This document shows, piece by piece, positions 1 through 9,400 of a DNA stretch of 9,577 nt; the first letter of the stretch is position 1; every line of letters starts with the position of its first letter. The notes beneath the pieces were generated by a model that was given only the letters and a program-made list of their open reading frames with translations, did no database searches and was not told the origin of the DNA. Origin of the DNA: Akkermansiaceae bacterium (GTDB lineage: Bacteria; Verrucomicrobiota; Verrucomicrobiia; Verrucomicrobiales; Akkermansiaceae); contig JAQGPE010000053.1 in assembly GCA_028293225.1 (NCBI GenBank), positions 1-9,577 of the forward strand. The letters are read 5' to 3'. The position numbers and the translations under genes are program-made.

Positions 1-292
1 CTTCCATGAAACCCAGCTTGCCGGGATCCAGTCCCTCCCAAGCGAGCTTCAGGCGGCTGACTTGGGCGCTCAGAGTTCCGGCCATTTCATGCAGCAAGCT
101 GGTGTCGAGCTGCGCAGCGCCGATCAGGATCTCGAGGTTTTCCTGATCGAACTCCACCGTGCCTTTCAAGCCGGTGAGAAATTCCTTCTCTTCACCGTCC
201 TCCAGGCGATCGATGAGATCCTGGATCAGGACCAGCGCTCCGGCGGAACTGGCATGATGGTCACTCAGGTAGCGCTGAAGTCGATTGTCCAT
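1..292 (-). CDS. Hypothetical small alpha-helical protein, N-terminal 97 residues (3' end outside window)
   Basis: This is an open minus-strand frame that starts with ATG at 292-290 and reaches the left edge without a stop, so the C-terminus is missing. It starts MDNRLQRYLSDHHASSAGAL and continues with amphipathic, Leu/Glu/Asp-rich stretches that I read as three helices: about residues 4-32 (SAGALVLIQDLIDRL), 34-62 (EKEFLTGLKGTVEFDQENLEILIGAA) and 64-86 (TSLLHEMAGTLSAQVSRLKLAWEG). An LDPGKLGF turn follows and would lead into a further helix. There is no signal peptide or membrane segment, so a cytoplasmic protein is likely. The pattern suggests a four-helix bundle of roughly ferritin-like shape, but no conserved E-x-x-H metal motif is visible, so I assign no function. 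The start is supported by an AGGAGG ribosome binding site seven bases upstream. The gene follows the giant exoprotein gene on the same strand after 139 bases, so it could be co-transcribed or have its own promoter. It is a real gene because the helical pattern is regular and the start signal is strong. Confidence 0.8.
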   Translation of the reverse strand, partial: MDNRLQRYLSDHHASSAGALVLIQDLIDRLEDGEEKEFLTGLKGTVEFDQENLEILIGAAQLDTSLLHEMAGTLSAQVSRLKLAWEGLDPGKLGFME

Positions 293-299
293 AGATAGG

Positions 300-307
300 C
301 CTCCTCT
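300..307 (-). promoter_or_regulatory. Ribosome binding site of the small helical-protein gene
   Basis: Read on the minus strand, these bases are AGAGGAGG, containing a full AGGAGG Shine-Dalgarno core. It ends seven bases before the ATG at 292-290. This close match and ideal spacing fix the start of the downstream gene and argue that the frame running off the left edge is expressed. Confidence 0.75.
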
Positions 308-322
308 AGCAGATTGAGGCCC

Positions 323-351
323 ATCCTGGCACCAAGTGCGGGCGCCATCAA
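323..351 (-). promoter_or_regulatory. Weak candidate sigma70-like promoter for the small gene
   Basis: On the minus strand TTGATG (351-346) and CAGGAT (328-323) are separated by exactly 17 bases. The first matches the -35 consensus TTGACA at four of six positions, and the second matches TATAAT at only three of six. A start of transcription near 315 would give a leader of about 25 bases containing the ribosome binding site. The spacing is right but the -10 match is poor, and such matches arise by chance. Read-through from the giant gene upstream is an equally good explanation. Confidence 0.18.
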
Positions 352-431
352 TCAAGGAGTTACGCGAGTGGCGTTTCCTGCCCGGACCTGCGGCATGCGC
401 CTTGCAATTGCACCGATGCAAAGCGCACCGC

Positions 432-3400
432 TCAGTTCCCGGTCGCTCCGGAGGGGTCCTCCTGTTGCTGTTGCTTGTCCTTATTCTTGTCGTCCTCATC
501 CTCGTTATCGCCGCCGTAACCGACGACCTCCACCGTGATGACAGAATCCGGGCTCTCGATTTCAGGGACCAGGTTCTGCTCCTTCGGAGCTTCTTCCTGC
601 TTGGCGACAGCTTCTGCCGCGGCCGCGGTATTGGCGGCATTGTTCACGACGCTCACGCTTGGCGCGGCCGGCGACGGGGGAGTCCCTGCGGAGGAGCCTC
701 CGACCGAAATATTCGCGCTGTTGAGAACCTGGGCAGCGGCGATGTTGAGATTTCCCGAAACGCGGATCCCGGCATCGCCCGCGTCGACGGTGCCTTCCGG
801 AGCGATGAGGTCGACATTGCCTGGTTCGACACCCTTTACCGTGGCGAGGACGCCGATGCCGCCACCGGTGGCGAGGCCGGAAAGGTCGGTCTGGACGGCG
901 CCGCTCTGCGGATCGATCAGCACGCGAGTGGGCGGGGCGGATTGAACGGTTTTCGAAGATGAGCCGGCGGCGATGTCGCCCTTCGTCGACCAGATGATTT
1001 CGTTGCCACCGCGAAGAGTGAAGATACGACCGATCCCGATATCGATATTGTTGTTGGCGAAGATGGAAATGTTGCCGCCACCGCCGGTGATGATGCCGGG
1101 AGGGGAAAGCGGATTGCCGATGACGGTGCTGGCCAGTTGAACCCCGCCGCCGGGAGTGAGGATCGAGATGTCGCCGCCATTGGTCGTGCGGATGTCACGA
1201 GACCGGGCGAGCAAGTTACCCTGCCAGGTTCCCTCGCTGCCGAAGAGCACCTTGATGGCTGCCAGGGCGCTGTCGTAGTTGCCTGCCTCAGCATGGCCCC
1301 GGCCGGCATCGCGGAGGATCCGGTAGAAAACCTCCAGCGCCAGCCGCGATTGTTCCTCCGCAGTCTGGTCGGAGAAGACGACGCCGGGTGCGATTTCCTT
1401 CAGGTATTTCTCCCCATCCGGCGTCAGGACATAGGCGGTGATGAAAGCGGCGATCTTGAGGTCCGACGTGCTCAGTCCATCCGACGCGCCGATGCCAGCT
1501 CCGACCACGAGATCCGCCCCCTCGAAGGGCAGGAACGGATTGCGGGCATTGCCGATGCTGGTGATGCCCGTGCCGGTTCCGTCGGCATTTCCCGCACCGG
1601 TCCCCAGATCGAGATTGCGACCAGCCAGGACTTGAAGAGAGCCGGGGCCGCTAACCTGGATATCCCCGGCGAGCGGGCCACTGTCGAGATTGACGCCATT
1701 GCCCGCGGCCTGTGAGGCAATGCGGAGAGGGCTGTTGGCATTCGACGGGATGATGTCGCGGCCGCTGGCGACGATGCTGGCATCCGAAGCGCGGACGTTT
1801 TGGATGTAGAAGGCGATGTCGGAGATGTCGCGGCCCGCCAGGATGCGCGCGGCCTTTGGCGAGAAGAGCGTCAGCCCGGAGATATCGCCGTCGCCGGAGT
1901 AGATGCGGTTCGGCACCAGATCGTCGCGATGGAGAATGCCCGCAGCGTGAAGCGCCTGCTTCTTCTGGAGAACGGAGCTTTCACCGAGCGTGCCACCGGA
2001 CTCGTCAAAGAGCTGGTCGATCGGATCCAGGAAATTGAGTGAGGTATCGGTCGTCGCGGAGCCGGGCGCGACGCTCTGGTAGGCGAAGGGCGAGGCGACC
2101 GAAGGAATCGCCGCGGGATCGGCGTCCGAGACGATGATCTGGGAAGTTCCCCAAGTCTGGGTGACCACCGATTTGTTGATGACGCGACCGTTTGCCTGCA
2201 GGCCGTTGATCGCGCCCTGGGCCAGTAGGCTGAGGGTGCCATTCGGCGATGGCGACAAGGTAAGGTTTCCAGCCAGACTGATGTCGCCGCTGAAGGAGGC
2301 GACGTCGAGGCTGGCAGGCAACAATGAGAAAAGGGTGCTGAAGGGGGACACATCCGTCTCGTTCAGGCGCAACCACGGACGATTCGATGAAGCCGAGGTG
2401 GTGGACAGCAGCAGCTTGTTGCGGTACCACTCGGAGAGGATCGGGACGGCGGTGGAGAGCGTGTCGGTCGCAGGGCCGGTGACGCTTTCGCGGAGCGTCA
2501 CATCGCCACCCAGCGAGGAAATCGAGACCTGGTTGTCGGTCGCGTAGGTGGAGAAGTAGCTCTTGTAGTAGTAGGTGTTGTTGTAGCCGCCGGGCAGCAG
2601 GAAAGGATTGGCGACAGGGCCGAGCAGTACGTCGCCGCTGGCATCGACATCGAAGCTGCCTTTGCCGAGGAACAGAGTGGTGGGAAGCTGGGTCTGCGCG
2701 GAGGCGTTGCCCGCATCCAGGTTCGACTGAGTCAGCACCGAGCGCGTTGCATTGGTCACGATGCTGCCGCCCGCCGTGAGCTGGCCCGCGCCACGCTCCA
2801 CATAGTAGACGCCGGCATCGATGTTGTTGCCGGCGATGACCGTGACGTCGCCTCCGCCGAGTTCGAGGAGGTTCGCCCGGTTCGGCGTGCCGGCCGACAT
2901 GCGGGCGTTGGTCGCAGCGACCGCATCGACGTTGCTGATGTTATTTCCGGCGACGAGCGTGACGTCCCCTCCCCCGAGCGTGCCGATGCCTTCGAAGAAG
3001 TTGCTGAAATCGACCCACCAGGTGGTCGAGGCCACCTCGCCGTATTGCGAATTTCCGAAGGTGGTGCCGTCCACATAGCCGCGGCGGTAGAGCCAGTTGG
3101 TCGGCATTTGCAGCTGCGAGTCCGCCACCCATTTTCCGGCGGTCAGGGTCAGGTGCTCGATGTTCTGACCGGCGAAGATACTGACGTCACCGCCCGCCAT
3201 GCTGTATTGGGCCGGGTAGACCTGCTGCACCGTCCCGAGAATGCTCGGGATGTTGTCGATGGTCTGATAAAGACGGGGCAGAAAGAAGGTCGTGTCGAGC
3301 GTCGGATTCGCGACGCGGGTTCCGGCCGTGTAGATGGTGGCGAACTGGTTCAGCAATTGAACACTGCGGCCGGTGTTGACTTCGATGTCGCCGCTGCCGG

Positions 3401-6400
3401 TGCGAATGAACTGCAGGCGGTTTGTCAGCGCGGCCAGCGTGGTAGTGCCGGTATTGGTCGTCGCCCTGCCGAGCTTCAGCGATCCGGAGTCGGCACCCAA
3501 GGCATCCAGAGGAGTCACGCTGCCACTGTCCGTGCTGCTGAGGTCCGCTCCAGCGGTCAGGCGATAGGACCATGACTGGCTATTGACCGGCAGGGTCGTG
3601 CTCTGGTTGGTCAGGCGGGCGGTCCATAGCCAGGAGGCGTTGGTATTGGGCAGCGTCGGGGTGAAGCCGTCACTGAGAGCGCTGTTGAAGACCAGGTTGC
3701 CGGCGGCTCGCAGGGTCAGCACGCCCGGTGCTGACTTCGCACCAAAGCGGAACCCGGACAGATCCCAGTCGTTGGCAGTGGTCGATGAAGCGGTGCCGAG
3801 GGAAAGATCGCCGGTGCGGTTGATGATTTCCGCGCCGGGAGCCAGAACGAGCAAGGACTCCAGGCCCGCGTTGTTGGCGAGCAGGCGGTTCATCATCGCC
3901 GAGTAGTTGGCGGTGGTCGAACCCGCGGCGCCGAGGAACGCGGTGGCGTCGCTCTTGATGCTGTTCTGCACCGCCGTGGTGATCTCGGCATTGGTCGCCG
4001 AGCCGGACGGAGTCAGGTCGTAGAGCTGGTAGCCTTCGACCAGAATGCTCGAAGCGTCGACGATCGAGCCGTTGATGGATTTCACCGCCACATCGGTGCC
4101 GCCGGAGATCCGAGGCGCGCGAAGGTGCAGTTTGCCACTGAATTCACCCTGGTAGGCGCTGGAACCGCGGGTGACGGCATCGCCGGCGACCTTCGAAGCG
4201 ACCGAGAGATCGAGCACCGAGCCGCTGCGGATATCGACCGAGCCATCTCCCACCACGCCATTGCGCTGGCTGCCCGCTTCCAGAGTGATCGAGCCGCCCT
4301 TGCCTGCGCTGCTGAAGTCTTGGCCCTTCACCGTGAGGCGTGAGCCATCGGTCGTGATCACATCGCGATTCGCCGCGAGATCGATCGAGCCGCCGGTCGC
4401 GCCTGAGGCGTCAATGGTGCCGGTCACGGTAATGCTGCCCTGATCGGCGGAAAGAGTGAAATCGTGGGCACGGCTGATGCCGTCGATCACCACGTCGCCC
4501 TGGCGGACGCGGATCGACTGGCTGCTGGTGAGATTGGCTGCCGTAAGGGCGCTGCTGAGCGCGGCCAGCGATTGCAGGCTGGAGACGTCCAGATTGAACT
4601 GGCCATTCGAACCGCCGCTGCCGCCCTTGCCGGAAATGACGCCGGATGAAATGAAGGAGCCCTGGGGAACGGAAACGCTCAGCTTGCCGGCATTGCCGCC
4701 GCCGGCCTGGGCGGAGAGATTCACGGTCGATCCCGCATTCAGAACGACGCTGCCTTGGTCGGCGGCCAGTTGGATGGTTCCGGCGCTGGTGTATTTCGTG
4801 GTGTCGTGGAACAGTTGACGGGTGCCCGAAGCATCGAGCACGCCGTTCACCACGACATCTCCCGTGGTGGCGCGCACGGACAACGAGCCACTGGGTAGAA
4901 CGATGTCGGTGCCGACATTCACGGAAGCGCCGCTCAATGTCAGCGACGAGCCGAGGCCGCCGGAGGCCAGCGCACCGGTCTTCGAGGAAGCGACGAGATT
5001 CAATGTCCCACCGGAGGTAATCGTGCGCTTGGCGCCAGCGGCACCGAGCAGGCGCGGAGCGGTCAGCGTGAGCGAACCCTGAGTCGAGAAGCCGCCGGTT
5101 CCTTCGCCGATAATTCCCTTCGTGCCGGTCAGCTGGACGCCCTGATAACCATCGATCGCAAGCTGATTGGCTCCGAGACGGATCAGCCCGGCCTGAACGG
5201 TCAGACTGCCGGTTCCGATGGCGCCCGGAGTGACGGCCGCGACGTTTGCGGTGTTCTGCAGCAGGAGTTCACCGGCGGTGATGGTCGCATTCCCGGATCC
5301 GTGGATTTCTCCCGCGCTGAGGGCGAGTTTTGCCAGAGCCGCATTGCCAAAGGTGCCGTCGCCGAGGATGTCGATCGATGAATAGCTGAGCAGCGACAGG
5401 GACGCGGAGGCCCCCAGGTCATCGAGAACGCTGTTGGTCAGGATCAGGCCGCCACCGCTCCCCGGGGCGGCGGCGGAACCGAGCACCAGGCTGATTTTCC
5501 CACTACTAAGCGAGTAGGATTTCGCCAGCAGGTTCGCGGCGGGATCGAGAGAGATCAGCGAGGTGGAATCCACGACCAATCCCTGGCCCTGCAATGTGGC
5601 ATTGGCGCCGATCTGGACCAATGGTGAGGTTGTGGTGGTAGCCCCCGTGCGGACGATCGCGGCGTTTTTGTCGGAAGAGACGCGCATCAGCGCACCGTTG
5701 CCGGTCAGATGAAGGGTGTCCGAGGTGGCGAGAGTTCCGGTGGCGATGATCGAGGCGCCGGGCGCCAGGGTCACATCGCCATTGGCTGCGAGAATGACAT
5801 CCGCAGCGGAAAGAGGGCTGCCGGCATTGTCGACGGTGACGCTTTGACTGCGGACACTGACGGTCACGCCATCTGCCGTGGTGGTGCGGCGGCCGCCGAT
5901 GAGCAGGCTTTCCGCGCCGAAGGAATTCAGGGCGGCGGCGCTCAGCGAGATCGCGCCCGCAGGCACGGTCTGGGTGCCTGACGAAATGAAGGTGTCGAGC
6001 GGAGTGCTGATATCGATCGACGACCCGCGACCGCCGGAGATCGAGTTGGAGGCCACGCCGCCGAGCAGATCCATGGCCTGGGTGGCCTGGAAGACGAGGT
6101 GTCCGGAATCGGTGGGCAGACGCGGGACCAAGGCGTTGGCGGCCTCGGCGCTCTTTTTCAGGAAAGTGTTCGCCAGGTAGTTTTCATAGTCCGCGCGCTT
6201 GCGGACGACGGCCGAGGAGGCGATTTCAAACCGGGTCGAAAGCGTCGGCACGGTGCGCTCGTCATTCAGCGAATTGAAGCGATAGCCGGCGACAACGCTC
6301 GACTTGTCCGGCATTTCCACGGTTCCGAGTCCGTTGCCACTGGATGGTGTGACCAGCACCGCACCGGGCAGCAAGGCGTAGCGAGCCGGCAGGAGCGTGT

Positions 6401-9400
6401 AGTAGCCGGCGGGCAGAGTCGCGCTGCCGGCCAGATAAACGCGGTCGCCTGGCTGGAGCGACGGATTCGAGTAGCCATTGCCGCTGCCCGAAATGAGATT
6501 CGCGGCGGAGGTGGAGTTGTTGAAATCGGAGACCGGCGCGTAGTTCGACTGGTAGTCGGGCAGGACGGCGAAGCTGTTGCCGGAAGCCAGCACATCGCTG
6601 GGGCCGCCCAGGCCGGGAACGAAGCGATAGGCATAGAGATCCCCGCCGCCACGCAGATCGATCGACGATCCGGCCTCCGTGGTCACGCTGCCTGCGGACA
6701 GCACCACGCTTTTCTCCGGCAGACCGCCGGTGGTGATGTCGATGCCACGCGGATCGATCCAGTTCTCGCCGTTGGTACTGACGCCGTAGGGAATCGTGAT
6801 GCCTTTGCCGGTGATTGGATCGACCGCCGATACCGAGGTGACGCTACCCGCTCCGAGCGTCAATTGGCTCGTGACCGGAAATGGCTTCGAGGTCCCGGCG
6901 ACGATATCGACCGGTGCGGTGCCGGTGCCGTCCCAACCGAGTTGGATCGTGCCGAAAGGAGCGCGCAGGGTTCCGTCCTGGTGGATGACCGAGGCGTAGA
7001 TGCCGAGCGTCCCACCCGCCGAGAGTGGCAGTTGGCGGGTGCCGGAGGCCTGAATCGAAATCGTCCCCGGCTTCGTCGCTCCGCCGTCCTGATGGTCGTA
7101 GGAGATCAGCGAAAGCGATGACGCGGTAACCGGATAAATCTGCCCCGCGCGCAGGTTCAGATCTCCGGCGATCTGGAGTGTCCCGCTGCCGCGAATGTCG
7201 CCGTGGTCGGCGGTCAGACTCACCGCTCCGATGTTCTGGAAAGAGATTGTTCCGATATCGATCTGGTCGGCGGTGATGTTCACGTTGCCGCTGCCGTGGG
7301 TGGGCGTGAATGGCGCCGTCCCGAAAGGACTCGTCACTTCCGTAGGAAGCGTGGGCAGCTGGAAGGGCTTGCCCAGGGCAACATAGGAGGCGCTCAGATT
7401 GACCTGCGAATTGGCGTAGAGAAAGCCGTCGGTGGCGACACGCAGCGCACTCCGGGCGTCGATGCTGACAGCACCGTCAAAGGAGACATTTCCTCCCAGG
7501 GTCAGCGAGTCGAAGCCGCCGTTGGCGAAAGAATCGACCGAGAAATGGCCGCCATTTCCGAGCGACGCGCCGATGCCCGGGGTCGAACTCATCGCGGAGC
7601 CGCTCTGTTTCACCGTGAGGGTGATCGCGGAGGCCGGCGGGATGATGCCGGGAGGATCGAAGCGGCCGGACGAAACGGCCAGCGTCCCACCCAGCGCTGT
7701 CGGGCCACCGGCGTTCGCCAGCAGCGTGGCGTCCGAGAAGAGCATTTGCCCGCCCTTCAGCGTGATGGTGCCCGCATTGCTGTCGATCCGGGTCGGCACG
7801 AAAGCGATGGACTGCAGCGGACCGGTCACCCCGCTGCCGGGCGACACGATCGCACCACGCACCGGAGCGACCGTTTGCGGATCCAGATCCAGCACGCCGC
7901 TGGTGCCGGAGACATCGATGATCGCGCCCGCCGCGGCGGCGATGTTTCCGCCGATGCTGATATTCCCGCCAGCCAGCACCGAGCCGACCCGGCGGCCGTA
8001 AGCATCGGGCAGGAACACGGTGGTTCCGGCCGCTGAGAGCACGGCCCGAGACCCCAGATAGGTCGTCGCGAGGGCCTGCGTCGCATCATTGAAAACGAGC
8101 GCCGAGGAAGTTCCACCGGAAACGGAGATCGATCCTCCAGGCGTGATGATGGAGCCCAGCACCGATACGGTATTGCCAGTGATCGCGACGGAGCCGCCCG
8201 GATCCGTTCGAATCACCGATCCTTCACCGATGACGACATCGCCACGGGCGACGAGAGCGTTGCCTGAGAGATCGCGGACGCCCGGAGCGGAAAGCGTCAG
8301 GCTCACCGGTTTGCGCACGCCGACCACATCCTCGATCACTTCCAGACGCAGCGGGCCACCGCCTTCGGGATTCGGCACCACGGCATAGCTCTTCACCACC
8401 GGAGCGAGCAGTGTGCCGTCCGCGACCGAGACCGCCGATGTCGCGCCGCCACCGAGTCCAGCGATCGTAAATGAACTGAAGCCTCCCTGATTGAAGAACT
8501 CGGGCTGAAGCAGCAGCACGCCATCGGCCGGAGTTTGTCCGCCGATCTGGACGTGCTGGGCTTGCACGGAAAGCGACCCACCCGCAGCTCCCGAATATCC
8601 GCGCAGAGTCGAGCCGAGATTCAGCGATCCGCCCAATACGGCGCCCACCGTAGCATCCTGCCCGGCCTTGATCGAAATCGATCCGGCATTGCCAAACTGG
8701 CCCTTGCCGGTCGATTGCATGATATAGCCGCCGGAGACATCGATCAGCGAACCCTGCTCAAGATTCACATCGTAGCCGGTGATGCTGACCTTCCCGCCAT
8801 TCGGCTTGGCTGGCAGGCTGTTCGCCGTCATGGATCCGGCGCGGTCATCAATGATCAGGCCGGTGGTGTCGATGGTCGCATTCGCGCCAAGAGTGAAGAT
8901 CCCATTCCACGCATTCGCCGCATGGATCGCTGCGTCGGATGGCAGGAGGTCCGCCTTATAAGGGGAGAGATTGAGCGCCTTGAAAGTAATGGTGCTGCTC
9001 GGCGCGATGATGTCACCGAGCACACTGATATTCGCAGCGGTCAGGCTGAGGTTCGATCCGGCCCGGGTGGTCAAGGTCGTCGACTCGGGGATCAGGATGT
9101 TGCCTTCGGCGTTCTCGATCGTGAGGTTGCCGAAGCCGCTCGAAGCAACGAGATCCGGTGAAAGGAAGACTTTGCTTTGGCGATCCTGGCTGAGAGCGAG
9201 CGGCTCGCCGTTTTCATCCACCGCAAAGGCCGCAGGTTCCTCCTGAGCGGGAGCCGATCCGAAGGTAATATCGGGATGACCGGGATAGTAGGTGAGGATC
9301 GCGTTGTTCGAAAGCAGTTGGGCCTGGAACTTCAGCGTCAGTGATCCGGCGGCCGGCAGATTGCTGGTCGTGGGGGTTGGGCGGGATTGGTTCGGTCCCA

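Noticed and set aside
62..298. Plus-strand 78-codon frame at the left edge
   Set aside because: It is antisense to the small helical-protein gene, which has the better start signal and a regular helix pattern.
336..962. Plus-strand frame with a hydrophobic VLLLLLLVLILVVLILVIAAV stretch resembling a membrane segment
   Set aside because: The hydrophobic run is the antisense of the acidic/Gln tail codons (GAC, GAG, AAG, CAG) of the giant protein. The remainder is Arg/Gly-rich with no family resemblance, so it is a shadow.
6099..7121. Plus-strand open frame of 340 codons opposite the giant gene
   Set aside because: Its translation is Arg/Gly/Asp/Gln-rich with no recognisable fold, and it lies wholly antisense to a coherent beta-helix coding frame. 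GC-rich third positions on the minus strand suppress stops here, so it is a shadow.
7203..8036. Plus-strand open frame of 277 codons
   Set aside because: It has the same low-complexity Arg/Gly/Asp/Ala composition as the other antisense frames and no credible start signal. It is a composition artefact.
8238..8246. RGD tripeptide at residues 440-442 of the exoprotein, recalling integrin-binding RGD of Bordetella FHA
   Set aside because: It lies in an ordinary coil (ALVARGDVVIGEGSVI) where GD followed by hydrophobics is the standard strand pattern. One RGD in 3,000 residues of Gly/Asp-rich sequence is expected by chance.
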